A stretch of DNA of 64,000 nucleotides from Acinetobacter pittii (GTDB lineage: Bacteria; Pseudomonadota; Gammaproteobacteria; Pseudomonadales; Moraxellaceae): contig NZ_CP139249.1 of the NCBI RefSeq assembly GCF_034064985.1, forward strand, positions 3,038,001 to 3,102,000, read 5' to 3'. Each line of letters starts with the position of its first letter. The stretch's first letter is position 1. Position numbers and translations under genes: made by a program. The notes under the pieces are model-generated. The model saw only the letters and a list, made by a program, of their open reading frames with translations. It was not told the DNA's origin and searched no databases. Positions 1 through 8,027 of this stretch are shown here, in pieces.

Positions 1-1
1 C

Positions 2-208
2 ACTGTAGATGCAGTACATCACGGTATTTTATTAGGCCTGATTAGTACCATTGAAAATATTATGCAACAATCTCCTAAAAAGCTGCTGCTGACTGGTGGT
101 GATGCAAAACTATTTGCCAAGTTTTTACAAAAATATGATCCTGTTGTAGAAACCGATCTTTTGCTCAAAGGATTACAGCAATATATTGCTCATTATCCTA
201 AAGACTAA
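2..208 (+). CDS. coaX: Type III pantothenate kinase, C-terminal end (partial)
   Basis: The window opens inside a gene read in frame 2; 68 codons remain before TAA at 206-208. The visible peptide contains [19 protein letters not shown] followed by LLLTGGDAK and ends IAHYPKD. This pattern (a helix opening with T-x-D-A, then a TGGDA phosphate-loop-like segment, then a short tail) fits the C-terminus of type III pantothenate kinase, which phosphorylates pantothenate in the first step of coenzyme A synthesis. The start and the N-terminal ATPase motifs lie outside the window, so the call rests on the tail only. A bidirectional terminator separates it from the convergent ffh. Confidence 0.7.
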   Translation, partial: TVDAVHHGILLGLISTIENIMQQSPKKLLLTGGDAKLFAKFLQKYDPVVETDLLLKGLQQYIAHYPKD

Positions 209-223
209 AATACAGAACAAAAT

Positions 224-250
224 AAAAGGCGCTATATGCGCCTTTTATTT
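224..250. terminator. Bidirectional terminator between coaX and ffh
   Basis: Perfect 9-bp stem AAAAGGCGC (224-232) and GCGCCTTTT (238-246) with a 5-nt loop, A-rich on one side and T-rich on the other. It lies between two convergent genes and can serve both. Confidence 0.85.
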
Positions 251-257
251 TATGGAT

Positions 258-1670
258 TTATTTCTTTTGGTCATTGTTACCAAAGAGTGGTCCCATTCCG
301 CCACCGCCGCCGCCAAATTGCTTTTGCATATTGCCTAAAGAACGCATCATTTTGCTCATACCAGATGGATTCGCAAATTTCTTCATCATTTTGGCCATTT
401 GCGCTTGTTGTTTAATAAGTTTGTTCACTTCAGCAACATCCATACCGCAACCTGCCGCAATACGTTTTTTACGACTTGGGTTCATTAAGTCCGGATTACG
501 GCGCTCTTTAACAGTCATTGACTGGATAATAGCTTCCATCTTCTTGACTTGTTTTTCAGGGTTCGCTTGCTCAATCGCTTGCTGAATTCCTGCACCGCTC
601 ATGCCAGGCAACTTATCTAAGAAGCCCATCATGCCGCCCATTTTTTTCATTTGCTCAAATTGCATCAGCATATCTTCAAAGTTGAAGCTACCGCCTTTTT
701 GCAATTTTTTCGCCATTTTTTCGGCTTTTTCTTTGTCGATTTTGCGTTCAACTTCTTCGACTAAAGAAAGTACGTCACCCATACCTAAAATACGTTGAGC
801 AACACGGTCCGGATGGAATGGTTCTAAAGCATCAAGCTTCTCGCCCATACCTAAGAACTTGATTGGCTTACCTGTAATAGCACGCACAGAAAGTGCAGCA
901 CCACCACGTGCATCACCATCAGTTTTAGTAAGAATTACACCTGTAAGTGCCAAAGCATCATTGAATGCTTTTGCTGTATTTGCAGCATCCTGACCTGTCA
1001 TGGCATCAACCACAAACAAGGTTTCAGTCGGCTTAACTGCTGCGTGTAATTCTTTAATTTCGTCCATCATGTCTGCATCGACATGTAGACGTCCTGCCGT
1101 ATCGACAATCAACACATCAGCAAACTGGATTTTTGCTTGTTCAATTGCACGATTAACGATATCGATTGGCTTTTCAGAAGGATCTGAAGGAATAAAGCCT
1201 GCGCCAACTTCATTTGAAACAGTTTCTAACTGTTTAATTGCTGCCGGACGGTAAACGTCGGCAGAAACAGTCATTACTTTTTTCTTTTGACGTTCTTTTA
1301 AGAAACGTGCCAACTTGGCAGCAGTTGTTGTTTTACCTGCACCTTGTAAACCAGCAAGTAATACTACAACAGGAGGTTTCGCACTTAAATCAAGTGTTTC
1401 ATTCGCCTCACCCATCATCTTGGTGAGTTCGTCATAAACAATTTTTACAAATGCCTGGCCTGGTGATAACTGAGTCATCACTTCTTGGCCCAATGCCTCT
1501 TCCTTAACTTTCGCGATAAATTCACGAGTTACAGGTAACGCGACATCGGCTTCAAGAAGTGCCATACGTACTTCACGTAAGGTATCTTTAATATTGTCTT
1601 CGGTCAGCTGCCCTGAGCCAGTAACATTTCTTAAACTCTGTGTGAGTCGTTCTGTTAAGGTATCAAACAT
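258..1670 (-). CDS. ffh: Signal recognition particle protein Ffh
   Basis: This is the 54-kDa GTPase of the bacterial signal recognition particle. It binds 4.5S RNA and hydrophobic signal sequences on nascent chains and docks with FtsY at the inner membrane. The 470-residue protein has the usual N-domain helices (MFDTLTERLTQSLRNV), the G domain with P-loop GLQGAGKTTT (about residues 106-115), DTAGR and TKTDGDARGG, and a methionine-rich M domain with the RNA-binding region around PSRKKRIAAGCGM. It ends in a Gly-rich tail (QFGGGGGGMGPLFGNND). Length matches the family. It stands alone on the minus strand, convergent with coaX and divergent from the membrane protein gene at 1811. Confidence 0.97.
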   Translation of the reverse strand: MFDTLTERLTQSLRNVTGSGQLTEDNIKDTLREVRMALLEADVALPVTREFIAKVKEEALGQEVMTQLSPGQAFVKIVYDELTKMMGEANETLDLSAKPPVVVLLAGLQGAGKTTTAAKLARFLKERQKKKVMTVSADVYRPAAIKQLETVSNEVGAGFIPSDPSEKPIDIVNRAIEQAKIQFADVLIVDTAGRLHVDADMMDEIKELHAAVKPTETLFVVDAMTGQDAANTAKAFNDALALTGVILTKTDGDARGGAALSVRAITGKPIKFLGMGEKLDALEPFHPDRVAQRILGMGDVLSLVEEVERKIDKEKAEKMAKKLQKGGSFNFEDMLMQFEQMKKMGGMMGFLDKLPGMSGAGIQQAIEQANPEKQVKKMEAIIQSMTVKERRNPDLMNPSRKKRIAAGCGMDVAEVNKLIKQQAQMAKMMKKFANPSGMSKMMRSLGNMQKQFGGGGGGMGPLFGNNDQKK

Positions 1671-1810
1671 TGCAAAATCCGCTTAAAATGGCTAGTTGCA
1701 AAAAAATCTTTCTCGAAATAGAAAATTTATGCATAGAATGCTATAGGATACTTTAGTTCGCAGCGAATTTATATCTTATATAGATGAATTAATCCTGAAA
1801 AAGGTTTGAC

Positions 1811-2620
1811 ATGATTAGCCTCCCCTTGGTTTACACAATTTTGGCACTGATCGCATATACCACTTCTTTCTGGTATCTGTTTATTCGTTTAATGTCAAAA
1901 CGTGAACCAAACCCATGGTTATTTGCATTTGTTGTAACATTAGCACTGCTACTGCACGGCACGGTTTTATGCCATGGCATGCTGACTCCAGCCGGAATTA
2001 ACTATGATGTTTTTAATTTAGTATCATTTACATCATGGCTTATGTTGTTGTTAAGTTTAATTTTTAGTACTTTTCGTCCGATTGTACCGTTAAATTTATT
2101 AGGCATTCCTGTAGCGGCCATTGGTCTTATTTTAGGTTTTGCCTTTAGCCGACCAGATCAATTTATTGAGCAACATTCGCTAGGTCTTGATACTCATATT
2201 ATTCTTTCACTTTCGGCCTATGCAGTTTTACTGATGGCAACCATACATGCGATCTTAATATGGTTCCAAAATCGTGAACTCAAAAAGAAACAAAAAAAAC
2301 GTTTCTGGGTTAATTTACTCCCGCCGATTCAGGCGATGGAATCTTTATTATTTGATCTGATTATTACTGGTTTCATTTTATTAACGATTGCGCTTGCATT
2401 TGGTTTTTTAACAATTGATAGCTTCTTTGCCCAGCATCTCGCTCATAAAACAGTATTTAGTATTATTTCTTGGTTTATCTATGGCTCATTATTGATCGGC
2501 CATTACAAACTAGGATGGCGAGGTCAAAAAGCGATTCGCTTTACTTTAATCGGTTTCGTGCTTTTGGCGATTGGATTTATCGGTAGTAAATTCGTGCTTG
2601 AGATGATCTTAGGTCGCTAG
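1811..2620 (+). CDS. Inner membrane protein of the CcsA/YpjD cytochrome-assembly family
   Basis: A 269-residue polytopic protein with about eight hydrophobic helices. The central segment GLDTHIILSLSAYAVLLMA and the later AHKTVFSIISWFIYG and HYKLGWRGQKA resemble the CcsA/HemX/YpjD superfamily, in which conserved histidines and the WRG motif belong to haem-handling membrane proteins. Standalone relatives next to ffh are common in gammaproteobacteria and are usually annotated as inner membrane protein YpjD; their exact role is not settled. There is no cytochrome c maturation gene nearby, so a direct role in cytochrome c assembly cannot be claimed. It is divergent from ffh and has its own terminator. 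Confidence 0.8.
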   Translation: MISLPLVYTILALIAYTTSFWYLFIRLMSKREPNPWLFAFVVTLALLLHGTVLCHGMLTPAGINYDVFNLVSFTSWLMLLLSLIFSTFRPIVPLNLLGIPVAAIGLILGFAFSRPDQFIEQHSLGLDTHIILSLSAYAVLLMATIHAILIWFQNRELKKKQKKRFWVNLLPPIQAMESLLFDLIITGFILLTIALAFGFLTIDSFFAQHLAHKTVFSIISWFIYGSLLIGHYKLGWRGQKAIRFTLIGFVLLAIGFIGSKFVLEMILGR

Positions 2621-2646
2621 ATAAATTAAAATTTAATCGATACTAG

Positions 2647-2683
2647 ACAGCGTTATACATATCCCGTATAACGCTGTTTTCGT
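2647..2683 (+). terminator. Intrinsic terminator after the CcsA/YpjD-like gene
   Basis: Perfect 12-bp stem ACAGCGTTATAC (2647-2658) and GTATAACGCTGT (2666-2677) with a 7-nt loop, followed by TTTCGTTTT. Confidence 0.85.
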
Positions 2684-2704
2684 TTTACTCAGGTGACCCA
2701 GACT

Positions 2705-3649
2705 GTGAAACTCATACTCGCTCCAATGGAAGGTTTAACTGACCCGATCATGCGGGATACACTCACATCTGTTGGTGATTTCGACTGGTGTGTGACCGAA
2801 TTTATTCGCGTTACAGACAGTATTTTGCCAGACCATATTTACTATAGTTTTTGCCCAGAATTAAAAAATGACGGTAAAACGGCAGCCGGTACACCTGTTC
2901 ACGTTCAATTCCTAGGTAATAACCCAGATATGCTGGCAGCAAATGCAGCAAAAGTTGTTGAATTGGGTGCACCTGCAATCGACCTTAATTTTGGTTGCCC
3001 TGCAAAAACCGTTAATCGACATCGTGGTGGTTCAGTCCTTCTTGATGAACCAGACGTGGTACATCTGCTGATTAAAGCAGTGAGAGATGCTGTACCTGCT
3101 CATATTCCTGTTTCAGCAAAAATGCGTTTGGGTTATCTCGATGAAAACCATACAATGGAAAATGCCCACGCTGTCGAAGATGCAGGTGCAAGCTGGTTAA
3201 CTGTACACGCTCGAACTAAAGCAGATGGCTATACACCACCAGCTTATTGGGAAAAAATTCTACCTATTAAAGAAGCTTTAAAAATTAATGTCATTGCTAA
3301 CGGTGAAATCTGGACCAATGCTGATGCTAGAGCCTGTCAACAACAATCTGGCTGTGAAGACCTCATGATTGGCCGTGGTGCGGTGACTACTCCAGATTTA
3401 ACCCAATGTATTCGCCAAAATATGGATGAAGCATTATTTAGTTGGGAACAACTCGTTGACTTACAAATTCGTTTTTTAAACGGTCAAGCAAAAACAGAAA
3501 TTGGAATGGTGGGTCGTTATAAGCAATGGTTAGGCATGATGACTAAAGCCTATCCACAAGCAAAAGAATTATGGGACCAGGTGAAACGTATTAAAGCTTT
3601 AGATGAAATTGTTCAACAATTAGAACACACCAGATCAGACAATATTTAA
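2705..3649 (+). CDS. dusC: tRNA-dihydrouridine(16) synthase DusC
   Basis: A flavin-dependent enzyme that reduces a uridine in the tRNA D-loop, position 16 for the DusC subfamily. The TIM-barrel signatures are present: LAPMEGLTDPIMRD at the N-terminus, DLNFGCPAKTVNRHRGGS with the catalytic cysteine, VSAKMRLGY, LTVHARTK, VIANGEIWT and MIGRGAV for FMN phosphate binding. CITEF-like and LPDHIYYSFCPEL segments favour DusC over DusA or DusB. Start choice: the reading frame is open from a GTG at 2693, but the AGGTG at 2691-2695 is well spaced for the GTG at 2705, giving a 314-residue protein; 2693 is the alternative. Confidence 0.92.
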   Translation: MKLILAPMEGLTDPIMRDTLTSVGDFDWCVTEFIRVTDSILPDHIYYSFCPELKNDGKTAAGTPVHVQFLGNNPDMLAANAAKVVELGAPAIDLNFGCPAKTVNRHRGGSVLLDEPDVVHLLIKAVRDAVPAHIPVSAKMRLGYLDENHTMENAHAVEDAGASWLTVHARTKADGYTPPAYWEKILPIKEALKINVIANGEIWTNADARACQQQSGCEDLMIGRGAVTTPDLTQCIRQNMDEALFSWEQLVDLQIRFLNGQAKTEIGMVGRYKQWLGMMTKAYPQAKELWDQVKRIKALDEIVQQLEHTRSDNI

Positions 3650-3669
3650 CTCGGTATAGCCATAAAAAA

Positions 3670-3703
3670 GAGGGCGATTATTTTCATAGTCGCCCTCTCG
3701 TAT
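3670..3703. terminator. Terminator between dusC and the secreted-paralog cluster
   Basis: Stem GAGGGCGA (3670-3677) and TCGCCCTC (3690-3697), with an A-tract before and T-rich sequence after. The two flanking genes converge. Confidence 0.8.
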
Positions 3704-3727
3704 TTCAGGTTAAGCTATTATTCTTTT

Positions 3728-4681
3728 TTAAAAGCCGCTTACTTTCATTTTAAAGTCAGTTACAGAAACGCCAGTGACACCAAAACTCCCCATTGAGCCA
3801 TTAGGTAAATTATTAAATGTTGTTGTATTTTGGCTCCCTATATTTCCTAAAGTGACATTGTTAAGTGAAGCATCAAATTTACTAGATGCGCCTGTATTTC
3901 CAAAAGTTAATCCAGTTGAATCAACACCTGCATAAAAGCCATCTAACAAAAAACCGGTTGAGGTATTTGTTCCTGCAAATTTAAATCCAAATGTTGCACC
4001 TGTATTATCGGACACTAAAGTAATTGGACAACCCGCAGTAGCAGAACAAATAGATTGAATTGCCCCACCAAATTTAATCATGACGGACTGCGCAGCATGG
4101 CCAAGTTGAATATTTAAGCGGGGTTTATTGGTTGATACAAAGTTAATATCAAGATTTCCACTAGAACGAATAACTTCTTTTACACCCGTATTTACTGTCG
4201 TTCCCGAACTAAAAATTGATTTGGGTGCATAGCTCGTTAGTGCGTAATCGGATGGACTAGATAAAGATGCACTTGGAGCTAAATAAACTGAGAAAGGTAA
4301 AAGTCGAATACCGTTTACATCATTCCCCATCGATATAGCTAAATTTAAAAACGGATTTCCACCACCCGCGTCGGCATCCATTGCAATATTAAAAGAAGGA
4401 TTACCAGATACGGCAGCTTTAATAAACTCTATACCAGGAACCGGATTAGTAGAGTTTCCGGCAATGACAAAACCAGCCTTACTGTTATAAGACGTTGAAG
4501 CAATACCATTAGTATCAATGAGCGCGACTTGATTAAATTTAACACTATCGGCCTGAATACCTAAGGTTAAACCATTTTGGCCCGTCGCTGCAGCAAGGCT
4601 TTGATCATCCAAAGGCTGCATTGCAAAAACACCTGAACTACTGGCAAGTAGCAGCCAGAACTCTATATTTTTATTCTTCAT
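3728..4681 (-). CDS. Secreted protein of the LxDxxLxxxxGQ paralog family (317 aa)
   Basis: Last gene of a five-member minus-strand cluster of paralogous exported proteins. Residues 1-20 form a short signal peptide (cut likely after VFA). The family motif follows three residues later as LDDQSLAAATGQ at 24-35. The rest is predicted by eye to be beta-rich, polar and low in charge (many N, T, S, G), with one close cysteine pair CSATAGC. It ends in KMKVSGF, a pattern that could suit an outer-membrane beta signal, although no barrel is evident. A good Shine-Dalgarno (AAGGA) precedes the ATG. A terminator at 4809-4838 separates it from the gene upstream, so it may have its own promoter. Function is unknown; from memory, similar Acinetobacter N-termini are filed under DUF6160 or Fil pilus names, unverified here. 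Confidence 0.75.
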   Translation of the reverse strand: MKNKNIEFWLLLASSSGVFAMQPLDDQSLAAATGQNGLTLGIQADSVKFNQVALIDTNGIASTSYNSKAGFVIAGNSTNPVPGIEFIKAAVSGNPSFNIAMDADAGGGNPFLNLAISMGNDVNGIRLLPFSVYLAPSASLSSPSDYALTSYAPKSIFSSGTTVNTGVKEVIRSSGNLDINFVSTNKPRLNIQLGHAAQSVMIKFGGAIQSICSATAGCPITLVSDNTGATFGFKFAGTNTSTGFLLDGFYAGVDSTGLTFGNTGASSKFDASLNNVTLGNIGSQNTTTFNNLPNGSMGSFGVTGVSVTDFKMKVSGF

Positions 4682-4808
4682 GTCGCTCTAATCCTTAAGA
4701 GACAAACGCTTATTATTTGTTCAGACTATCAGAATAATATTCAACTACAAAGCAATTATCCCTATAACCCGACGAATGTAAATCCAATCACATTAAAATA
4801 AAATTTAT

Positions 4809-4838
4809 ATAAAAAAGCAGCGATTAACGCTGCTTACT
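4809..4838 (-). terminator. Intrinsic terminator inside the secreted-paralog cluster
   Basis: Minus-strand stem AAGCAGCG/CGCTGCTT (4828-4835 and 4815-4822, 5-nt loop) followed by six T. It sits just after the 803-residue paralog and ahead of the last cluster gene. Confidence 0.85.
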
Positions 4839-4842
4839 TTAA

Positions 4843-7254
4843 TTAGTTAAAGGTGCCATTTCTAGGCACAATACTAAAGCTACTATTTAAACGTCCACCC
4901 GTAATTGCAAGCTCACCTAAACGCGCTCCTGCTCCTGTTGAGGGTGGATAGAAATTAATATCTTTAACACGTAACGCGCCGTCAATACTCTTATCAGGGT
5001 TAAAATAAACCGCCGTATTTACGCCAACCTTACCTAAACCACTAGCTGTGTCTTTACCCACAACCAAAGCAGTATTAAACGCTAGCTTTCCAGTAATATT
5101 ATCAAAGCCAATTGCAGAACCATCAATCGGATCACTAATTTGAACCGTATTTCCAGTTGCGGTCGCAGGCATTGTAAAATCACCCAGTACAGTTAAAGCA
5201 CTACCATCTGCAATTGAACTATTTGGCACAATTGATAAGTTAAGATCACCACCTAAACGTAGTTTTAAACCAAATAAGACATCATTATTTTTGGCAAAAT
5301 TATCAATAGGTGAAGTACAGGAACCTGTCGCTGGACAAGTTTTATATTTAGCTCCCGGTAAATAACCTGCTGCAATTTCTGTTGATAAAGCAAGTAGCAT
5401 CTCTTTTAAACTAATATTGAGACTGCCATTTTCCAAACCGATACTACCATTGCCTTTAACGAACATATCGATATTACGTAATCCCATATAATAATCAGTA
5501 GGACTACCGCCATTATTAGCATTTGGAGAACCATCAATTAATAAAATTGAGGTTGTTTTGGTTCCAGTCGCATCACGTCCCGTAGTTCCAGCAGCAATAC
5601 CAAAACCTAAACGAGAAGTCGTTCCAGAGGTCGCCACAACATTTCGAACAGGCTTACCATTTGCATCTTTGGTATAGTAATAAGCACTATTTGCTGGTGC
5701 ATCTAAACCATATACAGCAGCATTAGCATTTAAATTATAAAAAGGTAAGGCTAAGCCCCACTGGTTATTTGCACCATTGTCTGCAAACTGATTGGCAGCA
5801 GCAACATTTGCACTTGTCGTAAAACGACCGCGTCTTGAAAATGACTGAAACTCTGCTCCACGCATCGCAAGAATTAAACTAAATGGATTAGTCACCGTAT
5901 CACGGTGAATGTTATGTTGATAATCAGCAGCTGTTGTTAAAGTACCCGCCCCTAAACGAATTGCATTTAAAGTCGCGTTGTTTGGCATTAATAATGTTTT
6001 TGTATCAGCAAGATTTAAATAAATATTTCCGCTGTCGAAATAACCGCGAGTAGCTGAGTTAAGGCCTGTTAAATTACCAAATTCGAAACCATAAGCATTC
6101 AGACCTGCTCCACCAATTTCTAAAGTAGTTGCTTTACCATCAGAACCTAGCATTGAGTCATTATCTTTAGTGAATTCACCTTTCATGCGAAAGGCAATTC
6201 CAGAATTACCTAAAATACTATTACTTGAACTGGTACCCGAAGCGGTATTTGCCGTACCTAATATTGTTGTATTTGAAGTACCATCCATACCACGGACTTG
6301 TAAATAACTATTTACCATACGTCCGCTAGCACCTAAACGAATCAAACCTTTTGCATTTTGTGGACTATTGGTTGCATCTAAAGCATAAGGATTTGTTTTA
6401 TCGATATTGGAACTTAGCATGACCTCAATATTCAGGCCTGAATTAGTTACTTTCCCACTGCTATCTACATATGTACCTGCGGTTAAACCAGAAGCTGAAT
6501 CTGCTACGCGGTTAAAATCAACATAGCCATAGGTACTATTCGGTGTTTGCCCTACACCAGCGACATTAGTTCCAGTATTTGTCTGTAAAACTACGCCACG
6601 AGTTGGGTCAATCAACATTGCCCCTTTCCCAACAAAATTAAAGTTAAAATTTCTTAAAATTAATTGATTTAACTGGCTGCGCGCATCCACTTGCCCTAGA
6701 TAAATATTGGCATTATTAATACCGAGCGTCATGCTTGACTGACTATTTGCATTAAATAGACCGTCTTGTGTGGTAAGTGCCAAATTTAGTGGAGAAGTTG
6801 TTTGAATAGCCAACTGCCCCATTGTCGGTGAGCAAGTAGCAGAGTTATTACATACTTTAAAACTATTTACAGTAATGAGTGATGGACTGCTTTGCATAGA
6901 AAAGTCGAGTCCAGTTTTACCCGTAGTTGGATTGCTCCCTACATCTAACCGATAATTTGTACTTAAAGGCTGACTAGATGCATTACTTTTTTGAACTTTT
7001 ATCCCGCCTGCTTGTGCTCTTAAGACCTGATCAGCACTGCTAGGTGTACCTGCATGATCATCCCAGTAAGCATTATCAATATTGATTTCATTAAACGTCG
7101 TTTGAATCGAAATCCCATCTTGCCCATTAACAGCACTCAAGTCAGCATCTGTTAAAGCTTCTAAAGCAAAAGCATGTCCGCTCACTAACAACATGCTGGT
7201 TGTTAATGCGTTTAAAATAAACTTTGAGCTGTGATTTTCTTTATTTTTTTTCAT
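4843..7254 (-). CDS. Large secreted protein of the LxDxxLxxxxGQ paralog family (803 aa)
   Basis: The largest of five exported paralogs. I start at the ATG at 7254 (MKKNKENHSS) because AAGGAAC lies at the right distance upstream; the frame is open further to 7293. A signal peptide ends near GHAFA at residue 30, and the family motif LTDADLSAVNGQ occupies residues 34-45 followed by DGISIQ. The remainder is a long, beta-rich, Asn/Gly/Thr-rich region without catalytic motifs. Every cysteine I see in the mature part lies in a close pair (CNNSATC and CPATGSC), which suggests small disulfide loops formed in the periplasm. It follows the 241-residue paralog closely. A surface or pilus-like role is only an inference. 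Confidence 0.8.
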   Translation of the reverse strand: MKKNKENHSSKFILNALTTSMLLVSGHAFALEALTDADLSAVNGQDGISIQTTFNEINIDNAYWDDHAGTPSSADQVLRAQAGGIKVQKSNASSQPLSTNYRLDVGSNPTTGKTGLDFSMQSSPSLITVNSFKVCNNSATCSPTMGQLAIQTTSPLNLALTTQDGLFNANSQSSMTLGINNANIYLGQVDARSQLNQLILRNFNFNFVGKGAMLIDPTRGVVLQTNTGTNVAGVGQTPNSTYGYVDFNRVADSASGLTAGTYVDSSGKVTNSGLNIEVMLSSNIDKTNPYALDATNSPQNAKGLIRLGASGRMVNSYLQVRGMDGTSNTTILGTANTASGTSSSNSILGNSGIAFRMKGEFTKDNDSMLGSDGKATTLEIGGAGLNAYGFEFGNLTGLNSATRGYFDSGNIYLNLADTKTLLMPNNATLNAIRLGAGTLTTAADYQHNIHRDTVTNPFSLILAMRGAEFQSFSRRGRFTTSANVAAANQFADNGANNQWGLALPFYNLNANAAVYGLDAPANSAYYYTKDANGKPVRNVVATSGTTSRLGFGIAAGTTGRDATGTKTTSILLIDGSPNANNGGSPTDYYMGLRNIDMFVKGNGSIGLENGSLNISLKEMLLALSTEIAAGYLPGAKYKTCPATGSCTSPIDNFAKNNDVLFGLKLRLGGDLNLSIVPNSSIADGSALTVLGDFTMPATATGNTVQISDPIDGSAIGFDNITGKLAFNTALVVGKDTASGLGKVGVNTAVYFNPDKSIDGALRVKDINFYPPSTGAGARLGELAITGGRLNSSFSIVPRNGTFN

Positions 7255-7286
7255 CACTTCAGTTCCTTTGAAATCTACATTACCCC

Positions 7287-8012
7287 TTAACAACGAGGAT
7301 GGCTACCATCACAACTAAAGACCATGACTTTCCCTTGAATAGCCAAGTTTCCGTTCATCATCAAGCCCATAAAACCAGTTTCACGTCCATGGTCATACGC
7401 TGATGGTGTGGCAGTAGCTACTTGCTGGTTCGCACTGTTAGCAGTCGCTGCATAAGTTGGCTTTTTAAAATATGCATAATCATACATATTTGCACTGGAC
7501 CCTTGCGCTGTTGTTGAGCTGGTAAAGTTATCTTGCTCAATTGATAAGGCATTAAAACCAAAGTTACGAATTAAAATTGGCTGTGCTGCACTAAAACTCA
7601 GTTGAATAGCAGGCTTAATCATTTCAGTATTGTTTTTATCCAAATACTTTAAATCAGCGCCATCCAAACCCATTTTTTGAATATTTAAAGTGCCTTGTAC
7701 ACCTTTAAATACAAGCCAAAGTTTATTACCACTATCACTATTTTCAGCCCAACCACTTGGTTTCGACGGATCTACCTGTACAAAACGTTTGTTAATCGCT
7801 AAACCTATATGACAGAACTCAACGTTCTCACAAACACCACCACTACCGTTGTCAAATGCACCATTAGCCGTCTGGTTTAAATTAAGCATTAAAGATAAAT
7901 CAGCACCTGCTTGTCCATTTATGGCCTCTAATGCGTCATTATCTAAAGTTTGTAGCTCTGCATGACTAACGGTTGCACAAAGAGCGAGGATTAAAGTACT
8001 TATTTTTTTCAT
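7287..8012 (-). CDS. Secreted protein of the LxDxxLxxxxGQ paralog family (241 aa)
   Basis: The smallest member of the cluster. The signal peptide is residues 1-18 (cut after VSHA) and the family motif LDNDALEAINGQ follows at 23-34, here with Asn at the usual Asp position. Two close cysteine pairs are seen, CENVEFC near the N-terminus and CDGSHPRC at the extreme C-terminus. Strong Shine-Dalgarno AGAGGAAG precedes the ATG. The gene begins 15 bp after the upstream paralog ends, and ends 32 bp before the ATG of the 803-residue paralog, so these genes are very likely cotranscribed. No enzymatic motif is visible. Confidence 0.78.
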   Translation of the reverse strand: MKKISTLILALCATVSHAELQTLDNDALEAINGQAGADLSLMLNLNQTANGAFDNGSGGVCENVEFCHIGLAINKRFVQVDPSKPSGWAENSDSGNKLWLVFKGVQGTLNIQKMGLDGADLKYLDKNNTEMIKPAIQLSFSAAQPILIRNFGFNALSIEQDNFTSSTTAQGSSANMYDYAYFKKPTYAATANSANQQVATATPSAYDHGRETGFMGLMMNGNLAIQGKVMVFSCDGSHPRC

Positions 8013-8027
8013 ATCACTTTCTTCCTC

